Assembly (NCBI GenBank): GCA_040776805.1
Contig: JAXGZS010000006.1
Span: forward strand, 72,490 to 136,489
DNA from: UBA7702 sp040776805
GTDB lineage: Bacteria; Bacillota; Dehalobacteriia; UBA7702
Reading direction: 5' to 3'
Length of the DNA stretch: 64,000 bases
Part shown: one piece after another, positions 51,355 to 62,000 of the stretch
How positions within the stretch are numbered: the first letter of the stretch is position 1
How the letters are laid out: each line of letters opens with the position of its first letter
The notes under the pieces: generated by a model
What the model was told of the DNA's origin: nothing
Databases searched by the model: none
The model's input: the letters and a program-made list of their open reading frames with translations, nothing else
Program-made: the position numbers and the translations under genes

Positions 51355-51427
51355 AAAATGGCAAAACCGCCTTCTCTCTTTTTTGGCTCAAAAACAGCAA
51401 AAGAGGAGCAAAAAGCGGAATTTTTAC

Positions 51428-51455
51428 TTGACAGTGAGTGCTAAATTATGATACT
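51428..51455 (+). promoter_or_regulatory. Promoter of the rpmG-secE-nusG unit
   Basis: TTGACA (51428-51433) and GATACT (51450-51455) with 16 bases between, 47 bases before rpmG. Confidence 0.65.
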
Positions 51456-51502
51456 CTGAATTGGTACCCTGTCTTAGTATGTTTAATTAGGAGGTGCATC
51501 TC

Positions 51503-51652
51503 ATGCGCGTAGGAATCATTATGGCATGTACGGAATGCAAAAACAGAAATTATACCACCGATAAGAATAAGAAAAATAATCCCGATCGTCTCGAAGTGAA
51601 AAAATACTGCCCCAAGTGCAAAACCCATACGCTCCATAAGGAAACGAAGTAA
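51503..51652 (+). CDS. rpmG: 50S ribosomal protein L33
   Basis: A 49-residue ribosomal protein: MRVGIIMACTECKNRNYTTD, then the basic KNKKNNPDRLEVKKYCPKCK and a KETK end. It keeps both zinc-ligand pairs (CTEC and CPKC), so it is the zinc-containing form. AGGAGGTG lies six bases before the ATG at 51503; some annotators would start at the internal ATG (MACTECK). It heads the usual rpmG-secE-nusG order. Confidence 0.93.
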   Translation: MRVGIIMACTECKNRNYTTDKNKKNNPDRLEVKKYCPKCKTHTLHKETK

Positions 51653-51701
51653 GTTCTGCAACCCTTTGTGGAATCGGTAAAATAGCGAGGAAGAGACGCT
51701 C

Positions 51702-51974
51702 ATGTTAGCAAAATCAAAAGCCCAAGCGCAAGCCCAGGCGAAGTCCAAGGCGGCGGCGAGGAAAAAATCTGATGTGAAACTCAAAACCAGAATAAAGAAT
51801 TTTTTCCGCGGTGTCTGGGCAGAGTTGAAAAACGTACATTGGCCCACCAAAAAGCAGGTTCTGATCTATACCGGTGTGGTTCTTGTAACCATTGCGGCAG
51901 TGATGGTTATGCTTTGGATCGTTGATTCCATATTGAGTATCGGTATCGAAGGACTGTTGGGTCTTTTCGATTGA
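51702..51974 (+). CDS. secE: Protein translocase subunit SecE
   Basis: A 90-residue membrane protein. The N-terminus is alanine/lysine/glutamine-rich (SKAQAQAQAKSKAAARKKSD), followed by the SecE amphipathic helix with FFRGVWAELKNVHWPTKKQV and a single membrane span (VLVTIAAVMVMLWIVDSIL). It stabilises SecY in the translocon. Length and motif (WP-TKKQ) are typical of single-span Gram-positive SecE. It lies 49 bases after rpmG. Confidence 0.94.
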   Translation: MLAKSKAQAQAQAKSKAAARKKSDVKLKTRIKNFFRGVWAELKNVHWPTKKQVLIYTGVVLVTIAAVMVMLWIVDSILSIGIEGLLGLFD

Positions 51975-52000
51975 GTTCATAACGGGAAGGTTTGATTATC

Positions 52001-52525
52001 ATGGAAAAACAGTGGTTTGTGATTCATACGTATGCCGGTTATGAAAACAAAGTTAAGGATAATTTGGAAAAGCGGGCGGAATCCATGCATATGGAGGATC
52101 ACATCTTTCGTGTGATCGTGCCGATGGAAGACGAAATCCAGATGAAGGACGGCCGTAAAAAGGTCATTCAGCGGAAGGTTTTCCCCGGCTATGTCCTGGT
52201 GGAAATGATTTTAACGGATCATTCCTGGTATGTCGTCCGCAATACTTCCGGTGTCACCGGTTTTGTCGGCGCGGGAAATAAGCCCGTACCGTTAAATGAA
52301 GAAGAGATCAACACCATTTTGGAACAAATGGGGGTCATCGAAGGCCGCGTCAAGATTCAATTCTCCGTTGGTGAGAGCGTCCGGGTCAAGGAAGGACCCT
52401 TCGAAGATTTCATCGGCGTGGTGGAAGAGATTTTCCCCGATAAAGGAAAACTGAAGGTTTCCGTCTCCATGTTCGGCAGGGAAACTCCGGTAGAACTTGA
52501 ATTTTATCAGGTCGAAAAGATCTGA
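52001..52525 (+). CDS. nusG: Transcription termination/antitermination factor NusG
   Basis: A 174-residue factor with the NGN domain (KQWFVIHTYAGYENKVKDNL; VFPGYVLVEMILTDHSWYVV; NTSGVTGFVGAGNKPVPL) and a C-terminal KOW domain (SVGESVRVKEGPFEDFIGVV, then VSVSMFGRETPVELEF). ATG 52001 is preferred; a TTG at 51992 is in frame but gives a non-standard start. It binds RNA polymerase and couples transcription to translation or Rho. Confidence 0.95.
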   Translation: MEKQWFVIHTYAGYENKVKDNLEKRAESMHMEDHIFRVIVPMEDEIQMKDGRKKVIQRKVFPGYVLVEMILTDHSWYVVRNTSGVTGFVGAGNKPVPLNEEEINTILEQMGVIEGRVKIQFSVGESVRVKEGPFEDFIGVVEEIFPDKGKLKVSVSMFGRETPVELEFYQVEKI

Positions 52526-52654
52526 GGACATATCGTTGCGGCGAAAAGTTCAATTTTGCTCCACATAACGGCTGTCAATGCCGTTTTGTTGATGGGAGGG
52601 GCGGAATATATAACGCTCCGTTATACCACATATCGTTAGAGGAGGTGTATTTGG

Positions 52655-53080
52655 ATGGCCAAAAAAGTTATGGCAGTTGTAAAACTACAAATTCCTGCCG
52701 GGAAGGCCAATCCGGCTCCCCCTGTTGGTCCCGCGTTAGGGCAGCATGGGGTAAACATTATGGGATTCTGCAAAGAATTCAACGAAAGAACCCAGGATAA
52801 AGGCGGTCTCATTATCCCCGCTGAAATTACGATCTATGAGGATCGTTCTTTTACGTTTATCCTAAAAACGCCCCCGGCAGCCGTTCTTTTGAAAAAAGCG
52901 GCGGGGCTGGAAACCGCGTCCGGCGAACCCAACAAGAAAAAGGTCGCGAAGTTAAGCAAAGAACAGATCAAAGAAATCGCCGAAACCAAAATGCCGGATT
53001 TGAACGCGGCCGATGTTGATGCTGCCATGCGTATCATCGAGGGAACCGCCCGCAGCATGGGCGTGGAAGTCGAAGAATAA
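52655..53080 (+). CDS. rplK: 50S ribosomal protein L11
   Basis: A 141-residue protein with the usual KLQIPAGKANPAPPVGPALG start, GVNIMGFCKEFNERT, and C-terminal AAMRIIEGTARSMGVEV. Full family length. GGAGGTG precedes the start. The 129 bases before it, after nusG, contain hairpin-forming sequence (TAACGCTCCGTTA near 52610) but no recognised leader. Confidence 0.96.
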   Translation: MAKKVMAVVKLQIPAGKANPAPPVGPALGQHGVNIMGFCKEFNERTQDKGGLIIPAEITIYEDRSFTFILKTPPAAVLLKKAAGLETASGEPNKKKVAKLSKEQIKEIAETKMPDLNAADVDAAMRIIEGTARSMGVEVEE

Positions 53081-53152
53081 GCGTTATCGTATTCACCTTA
53101 AAGATCCGTGGGAGGATGTATTCATCCAATTGACCACATAGGAGGTAATGAA

Positions 53153-53854
53153 ATGGCCAAACATGGCAAAAAATACAATGATGCTTTAAAAACGTTCGAC
53201 AGACAGAATCTGTATGAACCGAAAGAAGCATTCAGTCTTTTGAAAAATACCGCAACCGCCAAATTCGATGAAACCGTCGAATTGCACGTTCGTTTGAATC
53301 TCGACCCCCGCCAAGCCGACCAGCAGGTCAGAGGCGCCATGGTGTTACCCCACGGCACCGGCCGCAGTCAGAAGGTGCTGGTTTTCGCCAAAGGCGAAAA
53401 AGCCAAAGAAGCGGAAACCGCCGGCGCCGATTACGTGGGCGCCGAAGATATGGTGGAAAAGATCACCAAAGAAAGCTGGTTTGATTTTGACGTCGTCATC
53501 GCCACCCCGGATATGATGGGCGTCGTCGGTAAATTGGGCCGTATCTTAGGGCCCCGGGGCTTGATGCCCAACCCCAAAACCGGTACGGTGACCATGGACA
53601 TCACCAAAGCGGTGAACGATGTAAAAGCCGGGAAAGTGGAATACCGTTTGGACAAAGCGGCCAATATTCACGTGCCCATCGGCAAAGCGTCCTTTGATGA
53701 AGAAAAACTCTTTGAGAACTATATCGCCCTCATTGAAACCTTGATCAAAGTGAAACCCTCCGCGGCCAAAGGCCAGTATATGAGGGGTGTCTGCATCGCC
53801 GCGACGATGGGGCCGGGGATTAGGATTAATCCGCAGAAACCCCTCGGCAAATAA
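53153..53854 (+). CDS. rplA: 50S ribosomal protein L1
   Basis: A 233-residue protein starting MAKHGKKYNDALKTFDRQNL, with VELHVRLNLDPRQADQQVRG, LGRILGPRGLMPNPKTGTVT and C-terminal MGPGIRINPQKPL. AGGAGG is at 53141-53146; the frame is open from 53108 but only without a ribosome site. L1 binds 23S rRNA and often represses its own operon by binding the mRNA leader. A 520-base interval follows before rplJ. Confidence 0.96.
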   Translation: MAKHGKKYNDALKTFDRQNLYEPKEAFSLLKNTATAKFDETVELHVRLNLDPRQADQQVRGAMVLPHGTGRSQKVLVFAKGEKAKEAETAGADYVGAEDMVEKITKESWFDFDVVIATPDMMGVVGKLGRILGPRGLMPNPKTGTVTMDITKAVNDVKAGKVEYRLDKAANIHVPIGKASFDEEKLFENYIALIETLIKVKPSAAKGQYMRGVCIAATMGPGIRINPQKPLGK

Positions 53855-53897
53855 ATTACGGCTTTCCATAATGGCTGATGCGCGCCGAATCCATCGA

Positions 53898-54144
53898 CTC
53901 GTGACGCCTTGCGTGCCTTTGTGCACGCGGCAGCGCCCCGATCCGCTGTATTCAACGTGCCTAAGCCATTCTGAAAACCCTCTTACGGCTTCCGCGAAAG
54001 CCTGATACACGGCAAAATGCGCAAGCGCCGACTGCTTGTGTACCTTGATGTACACGGCGCACCCGTCCCTTTCTCCTTTTACCGCGTCTAAGGCTTAATC
54101 GAAACCCTCTTACGGCTTCCGCGAAAGCCTGATACACGGCAAAA
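53898..54144 (+). repeat. Two-copy intergenic repeat inside the ribosomal-protein cluster
   Basis: A perfect 43-bp direct repeat (53975-54017 and 54102-54144), itself containing a small hairpin GGCTT-CCGCG-AAAGCC, is spaced by 127 bp. The sequences ahead of each copy also resemble one another (a GTGCCTTTGTGCAC or GTGTACCTTGATGTACAC palindrome followed by a GGC-GC run), so the underlying unit is about 120-125 bp. Reverse-strand frames over it are spurious. It may be a member of a dispersed intergenic repeat family. Confidence 0.75.
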
Positions 54145-54153
54145 CAGGAAAAG

Positions 54154-54182
54154 TTGACAGACAAACCCTACCGTGTTATAAT
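54154..54182 (+). promoter_or_regulatory. Promoter of rplJ-rplL
   Basis: TTGACA (54154-54159), 17 bases, TATAAT (54177-54182): full consensus, just after the second repeat copy. Confidence 0.9.
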
Positions 54183-54189
54183 ACACAGG

Positions 54190-54340
54190 CTTTCCAAAAG
54201 TAAATATATCCCAACCGCAGACAGCAAGGTGCCTTTTATGAGGCGTAAAGATTCGTTCACCTGCCGAGGTAAGGACTTGATTGAATGTTAAGACGAACAC
54301 TGTCTTTTTACGATCCCCTGCCTTGCCGCGGGGGATCTGT
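54190..54340 (+). ncRNA. Ribosomal protein L10 leader with terminator
   Basis: The sequence CAACCGCAGACAGCAAGGTG (54213 on) and CACCTGCCGAGG (about 54260-54271) are the two sides of the L10 leader bound by L10(L12)4. A terminator-like hairpin GATCCCC (54312-54318) with GGGGATC (54331-54337) and T-rich tail follows, so excess L10 can lower its own synthesis. Confidence 0.88.
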
Positions 54341-54376
54341 TTTATGTTTTGAATTTTTTATTAAGGAGGTGAAATC

Positions 54377-54913
54377 ATGGATCAAATGGATAAAAAACCT
54401 CAGAGAATTGTGAAGGAAAACCTCGTTGCCGGTATCAAAGAAGATATCAAAAGCAATTCCACCATGTTGTTGCTGGACTATAAAGGCATCAGCGTCAACG
54501 ATGATACGAAATTCCGTCGTCAGTTAAGAGATGCGGATATGAAGTATTACGTCGCCAAGAATACCTTCATCAAACGGGCCGCCAACGACGAAGGCATCAA
54601 CGCCCTCGACACTTTCCTGGAAGGCACCACTTCCGTGGCCTTCAGCAACGATCCCGTGGCTTTGGCCAAAGTGGTGGCGGAATTTGCCAAAACCCATAAG
54701 GCCGTCAAAGTCAAAGTCGGCTTGTTGGACGGCGCTTTGCTTCCCGCGGAGCAGCTCAGCAACCTTGCCAAGTTGCCCCCGAGAGAAATCCTGTTGGCCC
54801 AGGTGGTCGGCGGGATGCAAGCTCCCCTCACCGGTTTTGCCAGCGCCCTTCAGGGCTTGCTGCGTAATCTTGTTTACGTTATTGATCAGGTACGCGAACA
54901 GAAATCCGCCTAA
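54377..54913 (+). CDS. rplJ: 50S ribosomal protein L10
   Basis: A 178-residue stalk-base protein: KENLVAGIKEDIKSNSTMLL, LDYKGISVNDDTKFRRQLRD, KYYVAKNTFIKRAANDEG, and the C-terminal helix for L7/L12 dimers. AAGGAGGTG lies seven bases before the start. It anchors L7/L12 to the ribosome and controls this unit through the L10 leader. The N-terminus (MDQMDKKPQR) is slightly longer than usual. Confidence 0.95.
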   Translation: MDQMDKKPQRIVKENLVAGIKEDIKSNSTMLLLDYKGISVNDDTKFRRQLRDADMKYYVAKNTFIKRAANDEGINALDTFLEGTTSVAFSNDPVALAKVVAEFAKTHKAVKVKVGLLDGALLPAEQLSNLAKLPPREILLAQVVGGMQAPLTGFASALQGLLRNLVYVIDQVREQKSA

Positions 54914-54971
54914 TAGGACGCCCATAAAGTCCACTTTTATTGAAAAAAGAATTTAAAAGGAGAACATAACC

Positions 54972-55349
54972 ATGACCGTACAAGAAATTTTAGAAGGCGT
55001 AAAAGGCCTTACCGTTTTAGAACTGGCTGAATTAGTCAAAGCCTTTGAAGAAGAATTCGGCGTTTCCGCCGCCGCTCCCGTCGCTGTTGCCGCTGCCGCC
55101 GCCCCCGCCGCCGAAGGTGGCGCCGCCGAAGCCGAACAGACTGAATTCGACGTGATCCTTGAAGCCGCCGGCGATGCCAAGATCAACGTGATCAAAGAAG
55201 TCCGCGGCATTACCGGTCTCGGCCTCAAAGAAGCCAAAGCCCTTGTTGACGCCGCGCCCAAAGCCGTCAAAGAAAAGATTGCTAAAGAAGAAGCGGAAGA
55301 AATCAAAGCCAAATTAACGGAAGCCGGCGCCACCGTTACCGTTAAATAA
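54972..55349 (+). CDS. rplL: 50S ribosomal protein L7/L12
   Basis: A 125-residue stalk protein with N-terminal dimer domain (TVQEILEGVKGLTVLELAEL), an alanine/proline hinge (VAVAAAAAPAAEGGAAEAE) and C-terminal factor-binding domain (KINVIKEVRGITGLGLKEAK, then ALVDAAPKAVKE). AGGAGAAC precedes the ATG. A terminator follows directly; rpoB does not appear in the rest of the window. Confidence 0.96.
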   Translation: MTVQEILEGVKGLTVLELAELVKAFEEEFGVSAAAPVAVAAAAAPAAEGGAAEAEQTEFDVILEAAGDAKINVIKEVRGITGLGLKEAKALVDAAPKAVKEKIAKEEAEEIKAKLTEAGATVTVK

Positions 55350-55371
55350 CGAACCGACCCAAAAAAATCCC

Positions 55372-55407
55372 AAAGCAGCCCCATGTTTCATGGAGCTGCT
55401 TTTTTTG
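55372..55407 (+). terminator. Terminator after rplL
   Basis: Stem AAAGCAGC..CCATG with CATGG..GCTGCTTT and a run of T: a strong intrinsic terminator. Confidence 0.92.
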
Positions 55408-55409
55408 CG

Positions 55410-56035
55410 CCTTTATAGAGAATGGTTAGCCCCTGGTCGCAGAGAGCAAAGCGCGTCGTCGCGCCGGTCTTTTTTAAACGGTTTTGAAGGGCAAAGATTA
55501 ATAATGGTTAATCTTAGGAATTTTTTGGTACATCTTTGCTATAATGAATAGCTAAAGAACTGCCTAAAACATAATGTTTTACGGAAAAGGTTTTTTTCTG
55601 TGATTCATTGGAACAGCTTGATTTGGTTATGATTGTATGTTCCCAAAACGCCTGTTCTCTCTTATGCCGGATATTCCGTAAGCCTTGCGGCATATGGCCT
55701 TTGGGTCATCTTTTTGAAAATATTATTGGTTAATATTGAAAAAAAAAGATTGATTATTTCAATAAGTATGATATATTTATAATGATATGGGACTCTAATG
55801 ATAGAATCGAACCCAATGCTGGGTTGATATCGAAGCACGTCGATATGATGTGCTTCTCATGTTACGTTGTTTGAAATTTAATATTGACATATTGCATTTT
55901 TGCGTGAAAGGGGGATATTTTTTTAGTGGCAGACGCTGTGTTTCGTGCAGCGGTCAGAGAATTTATCTGTAGTTTATTGTATTATATCGTATCAAGCAAG
56001 AAAACTTACATCAAAAATGTAAGGGGGAAACAAAA
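55410..56035 (+). other. Gene-free interval with long structured leader of the giant surface gene
   Basis: No reading frame here looks real. A possible promoter is TTTCAA (55757-55762)-N15-TATAAT (55778-55783), giving a leader of about 245 bases. It contains hairpins AACCCA-ATGC-TGGGTT (near 55811), GAAGCAC with GTGCTTC (55831-55855), a GACGCTG/CAGCGGTC stem near 55929-55953, and CTTACAT (56005-56011) with ATGTAAG (56017-56023), the last touching the AAGGGGG ribosome site. I could not match it to a riboswitch family. Confidence 0.45.
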
Positions 56036-59000
56036 ATGAAATATAAAAAAACGGCTTATCGCGGATTATTGACAACGCTGATGACCATGATTTTTTTACT
56101 GGTCTTAACGACCTTTGGTATCAGCGCTGCGACCGTTCCCGTGACCGTCAGCGGTAGCGGCACCATTTATTCGAATTTTCATGAAATTACGAATGCCGCG
56201 AATCTTATCACGGATGAGCAATACTATTTTACAGGGAATACGATTCTCCAAAACGGAGCCTTTGGTATACTCCCTGACGGCACCGCGATCCTGCAAATGC
56301 TGGATTTCGACCAAGTAACGTCAAATGCCAGTTATTATATCCCCGGTTATGATTTGCAAGGGTCAGCGGCGATTAGAGATTCCAAGACTTTTATGAACTC
56401 ATCGCCCTCAAGTGTTGCGGGTGATCCCGACCACTATGTTCTTGTCGTGCAAAAGGGAGCGAACTTTGATAATTGCATTTATGGCTGTATCAAATCCACC
56501 ACGATTAGCACTCCCTTTCAATATACGTCTGGTGATGACACGTATGATTCCGGCAGCGGCACCGGCTTCTTCTATTGGTGCTATCGAGGCGGCGTTCAAG
56601 GCCTTGGGCCTCTGCATATATACACCTATGAACAGTATGGCGCGTCGGATATCTCCATTTCCTTAAACGATAACTTCGCGCCGGGCACCACCACCATCAC
56701 CAATGATATGATCGATGTCAGCATCGGTGGCAGTCCCCTTGATGAGGGCAGTTATACGATTAGCGACAGTAACGTTGGTCCCGCCGGCAGTGATAATACC
56801 TTTTCCGTCAACATTGGCGGCACAGAGTTTACCGGCACAATCCCCACGTATACGGTAACGTATAATACCGGCGGCGGCGACGGTGTGCTTGTTCCGCCTG
56901 CCGCGTCGGCGACGACCTGGGCGGGGTATGACGTAATGCTGCCGGATCTCACCACCAGCCATACCTTTAAGGGCTGGTACAATGCGGCCTCCAACGGGGC
57001 AAAAGTCGGCGATGCCGGCGACGCCTATACGCCGGCCAATAACATTACCTTATACGCCTATTACACCGATTATTACACGGCCTATTTCATGGACCAGGAC
57101 GGCAAGCTCTACGGCATGACCAGCGGAGAGTCCGGGAACCTCATCCCGTATCCGGTGCTTGTCGCGCCGACCAAAACGGGATATGATTTCACCGGCTTTT
57201 TTACCTCTCCCGTTGGTGGCGCACAGTATGCTTCTACGGATGCCTTCTCCGATAATAATGTAGTATACTACGCCCAGTGGGACGCAAAGGCATATTATTG
57301 TAGTTTAACCGGAACAGGCGACGCCGCTTCTTATGGGATTTCGGAGACGGACAATGGCGGCGACGTCGTGTATTTTGACGAAACGATCCAGTTAAGCCCT
57401 GTCAGCAAAGACGGATATGATTTTATCGGCTGGATTGACGAGACCACCGGCGTACTTTACGGCGCCACCGGCGCCACCGTACCCTATACTGTGAGCGGCG
57501 CAACGACGCTGACGCCGAAATTCATCCAAGATCCCAGCGCCTACCATCAGGTGCGCTTCATTGACGCGGATACCGGCGCGGTTTACGCCAGCTATTACCG
57601 GCACATGTCCGCGACGGAGACAGCTCCCGCAGCTCCCACCAAGGAAGGCTATACCGCCGAAAGGTGGGTTAACACCGCTGATGCCGGCGATAGCCTAAAT
57701 CCCGGTTCCGGTACGGTTACCTTTACGGCAGACAAAGATTACAAGGTAGAATGGGAACCCCTTAAGTACGTCGTAACGGCGGACCCCGAGGGGTATACGT
57801 GTACGATTACAGAGAATACCAGCGGTCTCTGGGAATACGATCAAACGATCAATTTGAGTATTCCGGAGAAGAGCGGATACCTTTTTATCGGCTGGAAAGA
57901 TAACAATACCGGCATTACCTATGGCAACCTTGGCGATACCACGCCGATTGCTTATACGATCAAAGGCGAAACCTCTCTCAGCGCGATTTTTATGAAGGAC
58001 AATGACTCCTACCGCATCATCAAATTCATCAACAAAGAAAGCGGCTTGGTGTATGATTTCGTCTATCAGAACTACGGTGACGATCCTACCGTCACCGCGG
58101 CGGCCGCCCCCCTTCTGGAGGGCCATACCTTTGACACCTGGGTCAATCTGGACGATCCCGAGGATACGGTCTTAGCCGGCGCTGATATTACCATCGGTGA
58201 CGCAACCCCCGCGGTGGTCACCTATTATGCAAAATGGACGGAAAATGAATACTACTGCTGGTTGACTGGTACCGGCAGCGAAGCCGTATATCATGTTTCT
58301 TTGACGGATGACAGCGGCGGCAGTGGCGGTGTCTTCTCCGCGCCTTACGGCAGCAATATCGGTTTACCGGCCCCCGAAAAGGATAACTATATCTTTGTGG
58401 GCTGGATCGATCAGACCGACAATCTGACTTATGGCAACTTTGGTGGCGGTCATGTTCAGTATATCATCAATGGCGAAACGACGCTGACCCCGAAATTCAT
58501 CAAAGACGTCGACGCCTATAAACTCGTGCGTTTCCTGGATAAGGATACCCGTGAAGTTTATGGCTACTATTACCGCCATGTGGATGAAACCGATGTGAAT
58601 GCCCCCGCGGCCCCCAGCAAGGACGGTTATACCTTCGTGCAGTGGGTCAACGCGGAGAACAGCGCCGATTCCCTGAATCCCGGCGATCCTGTTTCCTTCG
58701 GCGGCATCGACAGCGGTGAAAAGGATTATTACGCCCAGTGGCTCGGGGATGAGCAGGTGCTCACCTATGACGGCAATTTTGGTACCTCCACTCATGTGGA
58801 CAGTGCCTTCACCAGTTATTCTCCGGTGCGGCAGTACTTCCGCACCGATGATGTGGTCACCTTTGACTGCACCGGCAGCGCTACTCCCAGCCCCAATGAT
58901 AATGTTGTGCCTCAAGATGGCTACCGCATTTCATCGCTGCAGGTAAACTATACCGATGCCAATGATGTCGACCATAGCGTTACCCTGATTCCCGACGCCA

Positions 59001-62000
59001 ACGGTATCTGCACCTTTACGATGCCGATTACCAGCGATCACAACATCACTTATTTTGCCACAGCCGTACAGACGGTCTTCCGCATCAGCGATCAGACCGG
59101 CGCCAACTTGACGGCCACGGCCTCCCTTGAGGGTTCCAGCACCGCGGTGACCACCGCTGAAGCCGGCGATACCGTCAATGTCCTCTTTACGGCGGACAGC
59201 GGCTATACCGTCAATGCCGGTACCATCCGCATCCTCAATACTGCCAACAGCCAGGAACTGACCTATACCAAGGTCACCGATGGCAGTAACACCTACTATC
59301 AATTCACCATGCCCGCCGGCGATGTGGAGATTCACGCCGACGCCAAATATGACGCCTATCACATCCAGCTGTCCGAGGCCGATGCCACGGTAAGCTCCTT
59401 GGTTAATGCGAGCAATGGCAACAGCGCCATCAGCGTGGGCATTACCCCGGTACCCGCCGGCAGTACCGTCACCTTTACCGCCGCGGCCAATACCGGCTAT
59501 ACCCTCAGCAGTGTCACCGTCTTTGACATTGAGACCAACCAGTTTATTCCCGTGGTCTACGATGCGGTGAATAGCACCTATTCCTTCACAATGCCCAGCG
59601 CCGATGTGAAGATCAGTGTCACCGCGGAAAGGAATAAAGCATCCCTGGTCATCCTGGACAATGACAACACCCTCCTCGGCATTGAAGTCGTCACCGAAGG
59701 TAGCTCCGTGACGGTCAGCGGCAACACCATCTCCGTAGGCGGCAACGATTACATCGCCGCCGACGTTCCCGGCTATAACTTCCATGAATGGCAGAGAACC
59801 GCCGATCAAACCCAATTTAACAGCCATACGGCGATCACCGGCTATTTCATTGTGAAGCCCGCCTATAACGCCAACGGCTATAACCTGAAACTGGCAGACG
59901 ATTCCTCCGCTGTCGCCAAGGCCGAAGTGACCTATCCCAACCATACGGGTGTCACCCTGACCACCGGCGGTACCACGGTCATGACCGGGGATAACGTGGA
60001 AATCATCGCGGATCCCGATCCGAATTATCAGATCACTGGCGTCGCGGTGCGCTGCTCCGACCCGCAGTCTACCGCTGTGGTGGAAACCCGCCTCGTGTCA
60101 AAGGATCCCGCCACCGGCGCTTGGACCTATAACTTCATTATGCCGGCCTACGATGTGGAAGTGGCGGTTTACACCGAAGCCATTCCCTATCATGTCAGCG
60201 TTACCGAATTGGGCTTCCCCGAAGGCGGTACTTATGATATCAACGGTGTTACCACCACCAACGCCGATATCAAACAAGGCAGCCTCGTTTCGATCCCTGT
60301 GGTTCCCGCTGCCGGCTACTACATCTCAAATATTAACATCTACTATGATATCGACGGTCTTGGCAATTACACTTATGTCAGGGATGCCAACAATCCCTCC
60401 ATCGTCTATAACAGCTACCACGCCAATACCGAAAATCCCTACGCGATTACCTTCACGATGCCTCAGGCCGACGTCAACGTTGAAATCACCTACGCGAAGG
60501 TGAATTACAACCTGACCACCATCTGCGTGGAAAGCACTTGGGGCAGCTTCAGCGGGATTCCCGCCACCGCCAATGTCGGCGATGTGATTGACTTTACGGT
60601 GGTGGCCAATTACGGCTACAATCTCAAGACGTTGACCTTGAAATATGGCAGTCTTTTCATCACGCCGATTGTAACCGCTACACCCACCGTGGATGGGGAC
60701 GGCAAGACCACCTATTACTACCAGTTCACCATGCCCGCCTCCAATGTGGCGCTCACGGCGACCTTTGTGAAGAATCAGTACACCGTGACCTTTGTGGATT
60801 ACGATGGTAAGACCCTGGAAACCCAGTTGCTGAATTACCTCGATAAGCCCAGCGTACCCAATATCATTCCCACCAGAACCGGCTATCATTTCACCGGCTG
60901 GACAAAAGACGCGACGCTGGAAAATCCCGGTTACGGCAATCCCTTTGTCAGCGACGTCTTCAATACCACCCAGGCTACGGTGATCTACGCCACCTACGAA
61001 ATCAATAACTATGGTATCGACTACGTCTATGACTATCATTTAGGGGATGTCTTAGGTCCTCTCGATGCCGATTATCAAGAGCAGTTCATCGTGAAAGTCA
61101 CGCCGAAGACCGGCTACAAGATCAATACTGTGACCGCCACGTATTTCGACGCCAACAACGTGAAACAGTCGATCACCTTCACACAAGTGCCTTCCGATCT
61201 GGAAGCCGGCGGCGACTACTTCCTCACGATGCCGGCGCTGAAAGCCGGTACCAATGTAACCTTCACGGCGACCTTCACCGAAATCACCCGTGCGGTATAT
61301 CTTGAAGAAGTTGACTACGCCGCTGTCACCATCAACGGCATTGACGCGGAAGACTACCATGTCAACGCCAATTACGACAGCACCGTCACCATTAAGGTCA
61401 CCCCGGATGCCGGTTACAAACTCACCGGCCTCACCGTCACCCAGCGCGGCGATGCCACCACCGTGGTGAAAGACTTCGCCAGCACCCTTTTAAGCACCGG
61501 CGGCAGCTACACCTTCACCATGCCCGCCTATGACGTGGACGTCAACGTCACCATCATACCCATTGAGTACACTGTGACCTGGAACAACGACGCCCACAGC
61601 ACCATCTCCGATAACATTCCCGGCAGTTACGACTATAAAGAAGCCGTCACCTTCAGCGTCACGCCGGAAGCCGGCTATCAGATCAAGAGTGTTAAGGCCT
61701 CTTATCTCGATGCAAACGGTCTGAAGAAAAATATCACCTTCGACTCTGATGAGCCCACCGATCTGACCGCCACCTGCGACTATGCCTTTACGATGCCGAT
61801 GAACAACGTTTCCATCGTCGTGACCACCGAACCCATCATCTACAGGGTTGATGTCAATGTAGTCGGCAGCGGCGCCTACCGTTTGAATAGCAACGGCACC
61901 GATGTGAAATGGACCACCGCGGCGTACAAATCCACTGTGAAGATTACGCCGGAACCGGCCCTTGGCTGGGAACTGTCGACCATTACCGCCAGTAATTCCA

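Noticed and set aside
53546..54055. Minus-strand frame of 169 codons covering the end of rplA and the intergenic repeat
   Set aside because: It is antisense to L1 and its repeated peptide (YQAFAEAVRGF) is just the 43-bp repeat translated; no ribosome site.
55784..55870. c-di-GMP riboswitch before the giant surface gene
   Set aside because: The hairpins at 55811 and 55831 lack the conserved bases I would expect for either c-di-GMP class.
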